Below are positions 11,538 to 20,267 of a DNA stretch of 64,000 nucleotides, one piece after another. Source of the DNA: Streptomyces sp. SPB162 (GTDB lineage: Bacteria; Actinomycetota; Actinomycetes; Streptomycetales; Streptomycetaceae). Position numbers and translations under genes: made by a program. The DNA is taken from NCBI RefSeq assembly GCF_029504575.1, contig NZ_JAQFII010000001.1, forward strand, positions 620,001-684,000, written 5' to 3'. Position 1 is the first letter of the stretch; each line of letters begins with the position of its first letter. The notes under the pieces are model-generated. The model was not told the origin of the DNA. It was given only the letters and a program-made list of their open reading frames with translations, and did no database searches.

Positions 11538-12032
11538 ATGAGCCGACCCATCACACCGGAGGGCTCCGCCGCGGCGTGGGACGGCTTCTTACGAGCCGAC
11601 ATCATCGGGAAGCCGGGTGTGGCCTACGCCGCGGCGCTCCTCGGCCCGGACGGGCGGTATCTGCACACCGCGTCGGCGACGGCCGGCGACGACGGCTCCG
11701 GTTACTTCGGCCCGGAGGACGCGCCGGCCGCCCTGTCCGTGCGGGACGCGGCCCGCGGCGGACCCCCCGTCGCCGAACCCTTCTCGCTGGGCGGGCGCCG
11801 GGTGAGCATCGGCCCGATCGCGGGCGGCGCCGACCTGTGGGCGACGTCGCTGATCTGCGAGCGCACCGGTCTGAACGTCGGGGTCCTGGGCGGCACCCCC
11901 AGGGGGCAGGTGCTGGTCGCCCTCTGCCACCCCATGAGCGACGACATTCCCGTACCGGGCGTCTACGGCACGGAGACCTCCACCTGGAGCGTGTTCAGGA
12001 GCCGGATCGGTCTCGCTCTTCTCACCGTCTGA
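11538..12032 (+). CDS. Profilin-like protein (candidate bacterial profilin)
   Basis: ATG 11538 is preceded by GGAGGGGG seven bases upstream and gives 164 residues; an in-frame ATG at 11451 has no ribosome binding site. No BLAST-level family is obvious, but the order of motifs follows eukaryotic profilin along its length: an N-terminal amphipathic helix AWDGFLRADI (profilin WQxYVDxxL), a core strand YAAALLGPDGRYL (AAAIxGxDGxxW), FGPED, SLGGRRVSI (LGGxKYMVI), RGQVLVALCHPM (ALVxGxYDEPM) and a C-terminal helix. Size is close to profilin (about 130 aa) plus short ends. No signal peptide or membrane segment. Profilins bind actin and poly-proline in eukaryotes; no function is shown here, and the fold call is an inference by eye. 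It lies alone between a signalling module and modA. Confidence 0.5.
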   Translation: MSRPITPEGSAAAWDGFLRADIIGKPGVAYAAALLGPDGRYLHTASATAGDDGSGYFGPEDAPAALSVRDAARGGPPVAEPFSLGGRRVSIGPIAGGADLWATSLICERTGLNVGVLGGTPRGQVLVALCHPMSDDIPVPGVYGTETSTWSVFRSRIGLALLTV

Positions 12033-12070
12033 TCACCGCCGTTGGACCTTTCGCCGAATAGCCTGGCAGG

Positions 12071-12110
12071 TGCCATGGAGATTCGCATCATGAATTGCAA
12101 ATGCCATGGA
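12071..12110. promoter_or_regulatory. Nested repeat in the modA promoter region, candidate molybdate operator
   Basis: Two copies of TGCCATGGA (12071-12079 and 12102-12110) flank an imperfect inverted repeat, ATTCGCA (12081-12087) and TGCAAAT (12096-12102), separated by eight bases. The block is unusually AT-rich for this chromosome and ends 70 bases before the modA start. It is placed where a repressor of molybdate uptake would bind. It does not match the E. coli ModE box as I remember it, so the protein that binds it is unknown. Confidence 0.4.
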
Positions 12111-12179
12111 ATTGCCCCTACGGTGTCGCACATGCGGCCCTGGTTGGCCGAACAGCCACGTCACAGGGAGACCACTGCC

Positions 12180-12992
12180 ATGTCCTTCGCCTTCGACAGA
12201 CGCCGCGCCGCCGCCGCGATCGTGACCGCTGCCCTCTTCGTTCCGCTCGTCGCGGGCTGCAGCAGCGATGACAAGAAGGACACCGACTCCTCGGCCGCCC
12301 CGTCCGCCTCCACCTCCGGGGCTCCCAAGGCCGCCCTGACGGTGCTCGCCGCCTCCTCGCTGACCGATGTCTTCAAGACCGCCGGCGCCGCGTACGAGAA
12401 GAGCCACCCGGGCACGACGGTGAAGTTCTCCTTCGCCGGTTCGCAGGAACTCGCCGCGCAGGTCAAGCAGGGCGCGCCGGCCGACGCCCTGGTGACGGCC
12501 GACACCAAGACCATGGACGGCCTGAAGTCCGACACCGGCACCCCGGCGATCATCGCCAAGAACCGCCTGGTGATCGCCACCGGCGAGGGCAACCCGCTGA
12601 AGATCACCGCCCTCAAGGACCTGGCCGACACCAAGTTCAAGGTCGTCCTGGCCGCGCCCACCGTCCCCGTCGGCCGGTACAGCAAGCAGGTCCTCGACGC
12701 GCAGAAGATCGTCGTCAAGCCGGTCTCGCAGGAGCCGAACGTCCGCGCCGTACTGAGCAAGGTCGAGCTCGGCGAGGCCGACGCCGGCATCGTCTACGCG
12801 ACCGACGCCGCGAGCGCCGTCAGCAAGGTCGACGCCATCGAGATCCCCGACGCGCAGAACGCCGTCGCGTCGTACCCGGCCGCTACCTTGAAGACCACGA
12901 AGAACAGCGAAGCCGCCGCCGCGTTCGTGGCGTGGCTGAGCACCCCCGAGGCACAGCAGATCCTGCGGGCGGCGGGCTTCCAGCAGCCGTAG
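12180..12992 (+). CDS. modA: Molybdate ABC transporter, substrate-binding lipoprotein ModA
   Basis: The 270-aa product is a molybdate-binding protein. ATG 12180 follows AGGGAG at nine bases. It has a lipoprotein signal peptide with lipobox VAGC (Cys27), then a Ser/Thr/Ala-rich linker and the ModA fold: [13 protein letters not shown] at the start of the mature domain, [13 protein letters not shown] and [11 protein letters not shown] lining the oxyanion site, and AGIVYATDA late. It is anchored outside the membrane and delivers molybdate or tungstate to the permease-ATPase fusion encoded 102 bases downstream. The upstream gap carries a nested repeat that may be the operator. Confidence 0.93.
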   Translation: MSFAFDRRRAAAAIVTAALFVPLVAGCSSDDKKDTDSSAAPSASTSGAPKAALTVLAASSLTDVFKTAGAAYEKSHPGTTVKFSFAGSQELAAQVKQGAPADALVTADTKTMDGLKSDTGTPAIIAKNRLVIATGEGNPLKITALKDLADTKFKVVLAAPTVPVGRYSKQVLDAQKIVVKPVSQEPNVRAVLSKVELGEADAGIVYATDAASAVSKVDAIEIPDAQNAVASYPAATLKTTKNSEAAAAFVAWLSTPEAQQILRAAGFQQP

Positions 12993-13094
12993 TCGTGCGC
13001 GGAAGCGGTAGCTTCACCCTGCCGCGAGGTTGTCCGGACCGGGGCCGGGCAGCCCGGTCACCGCTGACGCCCGCCCCGATCCCAGGAACCGCCG

Positions 13095-15041
13095 ATGAGA
13101 CGCATCCGCAGCCGAGCACGCGGCCCGCGCACCCCGCTCGCGCTGGCGCTGCCCGCCCTGCTGGCGATCGCGTTCCTGCTGATGCCGCTGGTCGGCATCC
13201 TCTCCCGCACCGCCTGGGGTGACATCGGCACCCACCTGGCGAGCCCCGACGTCACCACGGCGCTGAGACTGTCGCTGGTGGTGTCGTTCTGGGCGCTGGG
13301 GCTGTCGCTGCTGCTCGGGGTGCCGCTGGCGTGGTTGCTGGCCCGGGTCGAGTTCCCCGGCAAATCACTGGTGCGCTCGCTGGTGCTGCTGCCGATGGTG
13401 CTGCCGCCCACGGTGGGCGGCGTCGCGCTGCTGCTCGGCTTCGGGCGGCGGGGACTGCTCGGGCCGTGGCTGGAGAACACATTCGGCATCGTGCTGCCGT
13501 TCCACACCTCGGGAGCGGTGGTCGCGGCGACCTTCGTGGCGATGCCGTTCCTGGTCATCAGCCTGGAGGGGGCCCTGGCGGGGCTGCGCCCCCGATACGA
13601 GGAGACCGCCGCCTCCCTGGGCGCCTCGCCGGTGCGGGTGTTCTTCACCGTCACCCTGCCCATGGTCGCCCCGGGCCTGGCGGCGGGCGCGGCACTCACC
13701 TGGGCACGTGCACTGGGCGAGTTCGGCGCGACCATCACCTTCGCGGGCAACCTCCCGGGCACCACCCAGACCCTGCCGCTCGAGGTCTACCTGCTCCTGC
13801 AGGACTCGCCGGAGGCCGCCACGTCCCTCTCGCTGCTGCTGCTCGTCATCGCGATGGCGGTGCTGATCGCGCTGCGCGGCCGCTGGGCGGGCGGCCCGGC
13901 GGGCCGGGAGCGCGGCTACCTGCGCCCCGCGGACGAGCCGCCGGCCGATGCCGTCACGGACCGCCCTCCGGCCGACGAATCTCCGGAACCGCGGGCCGCA
14001 CCGGACCGCTGGGCGCTGCACACCGACGTCACCGGCTTCAACCGGCTGACCCTGGACGCGGAGCCCGGCACCACCATCGCCGTCGTCGGACCCAACGGCG
14101 CCGGGAAGACCACCCTCCTGCGCGCGCTGCTCGGCCTCACCCATCGGGCCCACGCCGAGCTGCGCCTCGGCGGCACCGACGTCACGGACCTGCCACCGCA
14201 CCGGCGCGGTGTCGCCTGGGTCCCGCAGGACGGAGCCCTGTTCCCGCATCTGAGCGCGCTGTCCAACACCGCCTACGGTCTGCGGACGCATCGCGTGCCG
14301 CGCGCCGCCGCGCGCCGCTCCGCCCAGCAGTGGCTCGACCGGCTCGGCGTCGGCCACCTCGCCCACCGCAGGCCCGCGCAGCTCTCCGGCGGCCAGGCCC
14401 AACGCGTCGCCCTCGCCCGTGCGCTCGCCGCCCGCCCCCGGCTGCTACTGCTCGACGAACCGCTGGCCGCCCTCGACCAGACCACCCGCGCCCAGGTCCG
14501 GCACACCCTGCGCACCCACCTCGACGGTTTCGGCGGGGTCTGTCTGATCGTCACGCACGACCCCGTCGAGGCGGTCGCCCTCGCCGACCGGGTGCTCGTC
14601 CTCGAGGACGGGCAGGCCCTGCAGGACGCCTCCCCCGCCGATGTCACCCGTCACCCCCGCTCCCCCTGGGTCGCCCGGATGCTCGGCCGCAACGCGTGGC
14701 CCGGTACGGCGACCGCCCATGGCCTCGCGCTGACCGGCGGCGGACACCTCGTCGTCGCCGAGACCCTCGCCGACGGGGCGCGCGCCCTGGCGATCATCGC
14801 GCCGGAGGCGGTCTCCGTCCACCGCGACCGACCCGTCGGCAGCCCCCGCAACGTCTGGCCCGGCACGATCCGCGAGATCACCTCCGTCGGCAGCCGCCTG
14901 CGCCTGCTCGTCACCTCCGACCAGGCTCCCGACCTCGTCGCCGAGATCACTCCCCAGGCCGCCGCCGAACTCGGCCTCACCGACGGCACATCGGTCTGGA
15001 CCAGCGTCAAGGCCACCGAGGTCACCCTCGTCACCTTGTGA
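13095..15041 (+). CDS. modB: Molybdate ABC transporter permease-ATPase fusion (ModB-ModC)
   Basis: This 648-aa protein joins two subunits that are normally separate. Residues about 1-265 are a ModB permease with five to six membrane helices and the EAA-type loop (EETAASLGASPVRVFFTVTLP). After a Pro/Asp/Glu-rich linker, residues about 300-510 are an ABC ATPase with Walker A GPNGAGKTT near 331, LSGGQAQRVALARAL near 429, Walker B LLLLDEPLAALD and the switch His in VTHDP. Residues about 540-645 look like a molybdate-binding TOBE domain. ModBC fusions occur in several actinobacteria. With modA immediately upstream, this completes a molybdate importer; two ATPase halves would come from a dimer of the fusion. 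Confidence 0.92.
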   Translation: MRRIRSRARGPRTPLALALPALLAIAFLLMPLVGILSRTAWGDIGTHLASPDVTTALRLSLVVSFWALGLSLLLGVPLAWLLARVEFPGKSLVRSLVLLPMVLPPTVGGVALLLGFGRRGLLGPWLENTFGIVLPFHTSGAVVAATFVAMPFLVISLEGALAGLRPRYEETAASLGASPVRVFFTVTLPMVAPGLAAGAALTWARALGEFGATITFAGNLPGTTQTLPLEVYLLLQDSPEAATSLSLLLLVIAMAVLIALRGRWAGGPAGRERGYLRPADEPPADAVTDRPPADESPEPRAAPDRWALHTDVTGFNRLTLDAEPGTTIAVVGPNGAGKTTLLRALLGLTHRAHAELRLGGTDVTDLPPHRRGVAWVPQDGALFPHLSALSNTAYGLRTHRVPRAAARRSAQQWLDRLGVGHLAHRRPAQLSGGQAQRVALARALAARPRLLLLDEPLAALDQTTRAQVRHTLRTHLDGFGGVCLIVTHDPVEAVALADRVLVLEDGQALQDASPADVTRHPRSPWVARMLGRNAWPGTATAHGLALTGGGHLVVAETLADGARALAIIAPEAVSVHRDRPVGSPRNVWPGTIREITSVGSRLRLLVTSDQAPDLVAEITPQAAAELGLTDGTSVWTSVKATEVTLVTL

Positions 15042-15120
15042 CCCCCGATCCCGGCGCCACGGCCCGATAAGCTGCGACATCGTTCCCCACTGGACGCGGC
15101 GAGGGAGGTGAACGGCGAAC

Positions 15121-15930
15121 GTGACACGCCATGTGCTCATCCTGGGCGGCACCACCGAAGCGCGCGCTCTGGCCTCATCGCTGACCGCCGATCCGGCGCT
15201 GCGGGTGACCAGTTCACTGGCCGGGCGGGTGGCCGAGCCGCGACTGCCCGAGGGCGAGGTGCGGATCGGGGGGTTCGGGGGGCCGGACGCACTGCGCCGC
15301 TGGCTGACCGAGCACGCGGTGGACGCGCTGATCGACGCCACCCATCCCTTCGCCGCCGCCATCAGCTCGCACGCCGCGCAGGCGGCGGCGTCCGCCGGCG
15401 TCCCCCTGCTGGCGGTGCGGCGGCCCGGCTGGACGGCGGGCCCGGGCGACCGCTGGCACCCCGCGGACTCCTTGGTCCAGGCCGCCGCGATGCTCCCGGA
15501 CCTGGGCCGGCGGATCTTCCTGACCACCGGCAGGACGGGGTTGGCCGCGTTCGCCGGAACGACCGGTGCGTGGTTCCTGATCCGCTCGGTCGACGCCCCG
15601 CGCCCGCCGCTGCCGGAGCCCTCGGAAGTGCTGCTCGCCCGGGGACCTTTCACCCTCGAAGGGGAGGCGGAGCTGCTGCGCCGGCACCGCGTCGACGTCC
15701 TCGTTACCAAGGACAGCGGCGGACCGGCCACGGCGGCGAAGCTCACCGCCGCCCGCGAGGCCGGCGTTCCGGTCGTCGTCGTACGCCGCCCGCCGGTGCC
15801 CGAAGGGGTGCCCGTGGCCGCGACCCCCGGCGAGGCGGTCGCGTGGCTGCGCGCCGGGCCCGTCCAGCCCCGGGACGGGATCAGTCCCGGTCACCGGCGG
15901 GTGTGCGGCGCAGCAGGTAGGTGTCCATGA
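15121..15930 (+). CDS. cobK: Precorrin-6A/cobalt-precorrin-6A reductase CobK
   Basis: The 269-aa protein begins with the Rossmann-like VLILGGTTEARALA motif of CobK/CbiJ and has the family motif DATHPFA (about residue 77) and VTKDSGG near residue 200. It reduces precorrin-6A to precorrin-6B with NADPH in aerobic cobalamin synthesis. GTG 15121 follows a strong GGGAGGTG site. The last 50 bases overlap the convergent cobF gene, whose product makes its substrate. The C-terminal tail beyond the family domain is short and low in complexity. Confidence 0.92.
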   Translation: MTRHVLILGGTTEARALASSLTADPALRVTSSLAGRVAEPRLPEGEVRIGGFGGPDALRRWLTEHAVDALIDATHPFAAAISSHAAQAAASAGVPLLAVRRPGWTAGPGDRWHPADSLVQAAAMLPDLGRRIFLTTGRTGLAAFAGTTGAWFLIRSVDAPRPPLPEPSEVLLARGPFTLEGEAELLRRHRVDVLVTKDSGGPATAAKLTAAREAGVPVVVVRRPPVPEGVPVAATPGEAVAWLRAGPVQPRDGISPGHRRVCGAAGRCP

Positions 15931-16663
15931 TCCAGCCCTTGCGGGCGCGGGCCTCGGCACGCAGCGCCTGGATGCGCTCCGCGACGTCGGGCAGCCGTCC
16001 CGAGACGAGGATCTCGTCCGGGGTGCCCAGGTACGCGCCCCAGTAGATCGTGACGTCGGCGCCGTCGTCCGGGAGCTGCGCGAAGGCCTGGTGGGCGTCG
16101 AGCATGACGACGACGTCGTCGGCGCCTTCGGGGAAACCCGCGGCCAGCTGCCTGCCGGTGGTGATCTGCACGGGCCGCGCGGGCCGGTTCAGCCCGGTCC
16201 GGTGCTTGGCGGCGAGCGCCGCGACGCTGCTGATGCCGGGGACGACCTCGTAGTCGAAGGCGACCGTGCCGCGGTCGAGGACGTCCTCCAGGATGCCCAG
16301 CGTGCTGTCGTACAGAGCGGGGTCGCCCCACACCAGGAAGGCGCCGCACTGGTCGTCCGCCAGCTCCGAGGCGATGAAGTGCTCGTAGATGTCGGCGCGG
16401 CGGTGGCGCCAGTCACCGACAGCCGACGCGTAGACCGGGGACGGAGCCGTCCGGTCCCGGTCGGGGTCCTGCGCCGACACCAGCCGGTGCGGACGCGTCA
16501 CGTGCCGCTCGATGATGTCGTGGCGCAGTTGGACCAGGTCCGACTTCTCCTCGCCCTTGTCCAGCACGAAGAACACGTCGGCCTGATTGAGCGCCTTGAC
16601 CGCCTGGAGCGTCAGATGGTCCGGGTCGCCCGCGCCGATACCGATGACAAAGATCTTTCTCAC
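15881..16663 (-). CDS. cobF: Precorrin-6A synthase (deacetylating) CobF
   Basis: The 260-aa product is an SAM-dependent tetrapyrrole methylase of the CobF type. It starts RKIFVIGIGAGDPDHLTLQA, the family N-terminus, and contains FLVWGDPALYDST and VVPGISSVAALAAKH, the SAM-binding motifs. It methylates precorrin-5 at C-1 with loss of the acetyl group. GTG 16663 is chosen because conservation begins exactly there; the longer frame to 16882 would add unrelated residues. It is convergent with cobK and the two overlap by 50 bases, so sense-antisense effects are possible. Confidence 0.9.
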   Translation of the reverse strand: MRKIFVIGIGAGDPDHLTLQAVKALNQADVFFVLDKGEEKSDLVQLRHDIIERHVTRPHRLVSAQDPDRDRTAPSPVYASAVGDWRHRRADIYEHFIASELADDQCGAFLVWGDPALYDSTLGILEDVLDRGTVAFDYEVVPGISSVAALAAKHRTGLNRPARPVQITTGRQLAAGFPEGADDVVVMLDAHQAFAQLPDDGADVTIYWGAYLGTPDEILVSGRLPDVAERIQALRAEARARKGWIMDTYLLRRTPAGDRD

Positions 16664-16761
16664 GGCGTCGAGTCTGCACCATGGCTCGGTGGCCGTACAC
16701 GCGGCGGGGTCCCATCTCACCGTCCGGCACCTGAACAAAGTTGGCCGCCCGCGCCCTTGCC

Positions 16762-16928
16762 CTGAGGGCCGCCCCGTAATCCCTGGCGGGCGCCCGACGA
16801 CGGCTACGGCACCTCGCCTGTTGGCGGAACGCCCGAATACATCCAGTATGCGAGTGCCCCTCCGCCGTGCGATGCACCGCACCTGACGCCGCGCGCTGAT
16901 CCACCAGGGATTACGGGCCAGCCCTTAG
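16762..16928. mobile_element. MITE-like element, family C (167 bp)
   Basis: Inverted termini of about 25 bases bound this block: CTGAGGGCCGCCCCGTAATC at the left and its near complement ending GCCCTTAG at the right. There is no coding capacity. Read on the minus strand, the interior has GCACGGCGGAGG, then TACTGGATGTAT and CCAACAGG, a pattern shared with families A and B despite different termini. Its right end is interrupted at the TA of CTTAG by the family A copy at 16926-17129. Confidence 0.65.
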
Positions 16929-17129
16929 GCCGTGTCGGACACATCCCGCCTGGCCCGGGACGCCTGGCACGCGCGCTCTCCCCCAGCTACCGCTGGGAGG
17001 GGCCCCCAGTTGTCGGGCCCGCCCCGGTACGTCCAGTACAGGGGCGACCCTCCGCCGTGCGGTCGCCCGCACCAGACGCCCCGGGCCCCGCCCTCCGGGC
17101 GGACGCCGGTATGTGTCAGACACGGCCTA
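16926..17129 (-). mobile_element. MITE-like element, family A, copy 1 (204 bp, inverted)
   Basis: The element begins TAGGCCGTGTCGGACACA and ends in TGTGTCAGACACGGCCTA, terminal inverted repeats with one mismatch. TA at both ends is consistent with a two-base target duplication. It has no transposase; a proline/arginine-rich frame across it is non-coding. It is nearly identical to 19899-20102 and 25361-25564 but in the opposite orientation. It inserted into the end of the family C element and now ends about 10-30 bases before the cobalamin aptamer of metE, in the place where the promoter would be expected. Confidence 0.8.
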
Positions 17130-17136
17130 GGCTGGG

Positions 17137-17345
17137 AGATGCAGCTGGTTCGCCCTGTCCGCCGGACAGGCGCGTCGTAAGAGGGAACCCGGTGGAATTC
17201 CGGGACTGCCCCGCAGCGGTGAGTGGGAACGACCGCCGTCATACGCACTGGGACCCGAGCAGGGATCTGGGAAGCGACCGGCCAGTAGGAGTCTCGTGTC
17301 CGTACGAGACGCGCCCGCGAGTCCGAAGACCTGCCACTGCCCGCG
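17137..17345 (+). promoter_or_regulatory. Adenosylcobalamin riboswitch upstream of metE
   Basis: The conserved cobalamin-aptamer blocks appear in order: GTAAGAGGGAACCCGGTG, the CCGGGACTGCCCCGCAGCGG core, GAGTGGGAACGAC, GCACTGGGA, CTGGGAAGCGACCGGCCAG and the terminal AGTCCGAAGACCTGCC. The aptamer is followed by about 180 bases of leader with GC-rich stems before the metE start. In streptomycetes this riboswitch shuts off the B12-independent methionine synthase when cobalamin is present. Boundaries are approximate. Confidence 0.93.
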
Positions 17346-17527
17346 CGCCCCCGACGGCGCACGGTGATTCCGGAGACCTCGAGGGCGGGTCGGAGCACAC
17401 ATCAGACGGGCACGTGCCGCATGCGTCGTTCCGGCGTCTCGGCGACGTGTATCCCGTCCGGTATGTGGTCCTTCGCGCCGTCGACCCTCCCGGGGTCGTA
17501 TGGGAGACACTCGCGAAGGAGAGTTCC

Positions 17528-19848
17528 ATGACCAGCACGTCAGCCACCGCGCGTTCCACCGTGCACGGCTATCCCCGGCAGGGCCGGAACCGGGAGCTGA
17601 AGAAGGCGATCGAGGGCTACTGGAAGCGCGACGTCGGTGCCGACGCCCTGCGGGACACGGCCGCCGAGCTGCGCCGCACCAACTGGCGGCAGTTGGCCGA
17701 CGCCGGCATCCAGGAGGTCCCCACCGGTGACTTCTCGTACTACGACCACGTCCTGGACACCAGCGTCATGGTCGGCGCGATCCCCGCGCGGCATCGCGCC
17801 GCGGTCGCGGCCGACGCTCTGGACGGCTACTTCGCGATGGCTCGCGGCACACAGGACGTCGCGCCGCTGGAGATGACGAAGTGGTTCGACACCAACTACC
17901 ACTACCTGGTGCCCGAACTGGGTCCCGACACCGTCTTCAGCGCCGACTCCGCGAAGCAGGTCGCCGAGTTGCGGGAAGCGCTCGCGCTCGGCCTCGCACC
18001 GCGCCCGGTGCTCGTCGGTCCGATCACCTACCTCCTGCTCGCCAAACCCGCTCCCGGCGTGGCGGCGGACTTCGAGCCGTTGACGCTGCTCGACCGGCTG
18101 CTGCCGGTGTACGCCGAGGTGCTGGCCGATCTGCTGGCCGCCGGAGCCGAGTGGGTGCAGCTCGACGAGCCGGCCCTGGTGCAGGACCGCACCCCGGCCG
18201 AACTCAACGCCACCGCACGCGCCTACCGTGTGCTGGGCCGTCTCCCCGACCGGCCGAAACTGCTGGTCGCGTCCTACTTCGACCGGCTGGGGGAGGCCCT
18301 GCCGATCCTGGTGAAGGCACCCGTCGACGGGCTCGCGCTGGACTTCACCGGCCCCGCCGCGGCCAACCTCGACGACCTGGCGGCCGTCGGCGGGCTGCCC
18401 GGCAAGCGCCTGCTGGCAGGCGTCGTCGACGGCCGGAACGTCTGGATCAACGACTACGAGAGGTCGCTGTCCGTCCTGGGCACGCTCCTCGGCCTGGCCG
18501 GACACGTCGATGTGGCGTCCTCCTGCTCCCTGCTGCACGTCCCGCTGGACGCCTCGGCCGAGCGCGACATCGACCCGCAGATCGCCCGCTGGCTGGCCTT
18601 CGCCCGGCAGAAGACCGCCGAGATCGTCACGCTGGCGCGCGGGCTCTCCCAGGGCACCGACACCATCGCGGCCGAACTCGGCTCCAACCGCGCCGACCTG
18701 GCCTCCCGGGCCGGCTCCGCCCTCACCAACGACCCCGCCGTCCGGGCTCGCGCGGCGGCCGTCACCGACCGCGACGCCCGCGCCGCTCCCAGCCCTACGA
18801 GGAGCGCACCGCCGCCCAGCGCGCCCTGCTCGGGCTTCCGCCGATGCCGACGACCACCATCGGCTCGTTCCCACAGACCACCGAGCTGCGCACCGCGCGG
18901 GCCGATCTGCGGGCCGGCCGCATCGACACCGCCGCGTACGACGCCCGTATCGAGACCGAGGTCCGCGAGGTCATCTCCTTCCAGGAGAAGGCCGGCCTCG
19001 ACGTCCTGGTGCACGGTGAGCCCGAACGCAACGACATGGTGCAGTACTTCGCCGAGCAGCTGACCGGCTACCTCGCCACGCGGCACGGCTGGGTCCAGTC
19101 CTACGGGACCCGCTACGTCCGGCCGCCGATCCTGGCCGGGGACATCTCCCGCCCCGAGCCGATGACGGTCCGCTGGACGCGGTTCGCGCAGTCGCTCACC
19201 GAGCGCCCGGTCAAGGGCATGCTCACCGGACCCGTCACCATGCTGGCCTGGTCCTTCGTCCGTGACGACCAGCCGCTCGGCGAGACCGCCCGCCAGGTCG
19301 CGCTCGCCCTGCGCGACGAGGTGAACGACCTGGAGGCAGCGGGAAGTTCGGTGATCCAGGTGGACGAGCCCGCCCTGCGCGAGACGCTGCCGCTGCGCGC
19401 CGACGGCCGTGCGAAGTACCTCGGCTGGGCGACGGAGGCCTTCCGCCTCACCGCCGGCGGGGTCCGTCCCGACACCCAGATCCACACCCACATGTGCTAC
19501 GCGGAGTTCGGCGACATCCTCCAGGCCATCGACGATCTCGACGCCGACGTCATCAGCCTGGAGGCCGCCCGCTCCCACATGCGGGTCGCGGACGAACTGG
19601 CCGGCGCCGGCTACCCGCGCGAGGTCGGTCCCGGGGTCTACGACATCCACTCCCCCAGGATCCCGGGCGCGGCCGAGGCTGCGGCCCTGTTGCGCAAGGG
19701 CCTTGAGGCGATTCCCGCCGAACGGCTGTGGGTCAACCCGGACTGCGGCCTGAAGACGCGCGGCTGGCCGGAGGTGCGGACCTCACTGGAGAACCTCGTC
19801 GCCGCCGCCCGCGAGGTGCGGACCACGCTGCCGGCCATTCCCTCCTGA
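17528..19848 (+). pseudogene. metE: metE, cobalamin-independent methionine synthase, frameshifted
   Basis: ATG 17528 follows GAAGGAG at six bases. The first 418 codons encode the N-terminal MetE barrel through AVTDRDAR, then the frame moves: from about 18784 the other frame resumes with [19 protein letters not shown] and [12 protein letters not shown] and continues to the TGA at 19846-19848. Together the parts make about 772 residues, the full family length, including the zinc site region [10 protein letters not shown] and [14 protein letters not shown]. The shift needs two extra bases or one missing base within 18779-18786, a GC-rich stretch. MetE transfers a methyl from folate to homocysteine. 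Everything else looks intact, so this may be recent inactivation or a sequence error. It sits behind a B12 riboswitch and between inverted family A elements. Confidence 0.88.
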
Positions 19849-19898
19849 CGCGCGGGGGGCCGGGGCCACCCGTCCCCGACCTGGCTGGCCGGTACACC

Positions 19899-20102
19899 TA
19901 GGCCGTGTCGGACACATACCGGCGTCCGCCCGGAGGGCGGGGCCCGGGGCGTCTGGTGCGTGCGATCCCAAGGCGGAGGGTCGCCCCTGTACTGGACGTA
20001 CCGGGGCGGGCCCGACAACTGGGGGCCCCTCCCAGCGGTAGCTGGGGGAGAGCGCGCGTGCCAAGCGTCCCGGGCCAGGCGGGATGTGTCAGACACGGCC
20101 TA
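19899..20102 (+). mobile_element. MITE-like element, family A, copy 2 (204 bp)
   Basis: Begins TAGGCCGTGTCGGACACA and ends TGTGTCAGACACGGCCTA; inferred empty site is CC-TA-GC. It is inverted relative to the copy at 16926 and direct relative to the one at 25361, differing from the latter at only a handful of positions. It lies 50 bases after the metE stop. The hypothetical frames that cross it are repeat-derived and should not be annotated as genes. Confidence 0.8.
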
Positions 20103-20267
20103 GCGCAGTGCCGGCCGCCAGGCCGGGCGGGGCCGCTCCCGTTCATCCTTTCGGGCTAAGGAAGGAATGTTTGTCCTGGGCCGCATTCGGAGGAGCGCTC
20201 TGATGGGGGCGCCGCGCCGATCGTCGTGGACGCGGCGCCCGACAGCGAGCGAACGAGGTGTGGGGGA

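Noticed and set aside
16911..17180. Small hypothetical frames (starting SDTSRLARD or SDTYRRPPG) in the family A copies
   Set aside because: They occur identically in all three copies and lie across the inverted repeats; no RBS, so repeat-derived.
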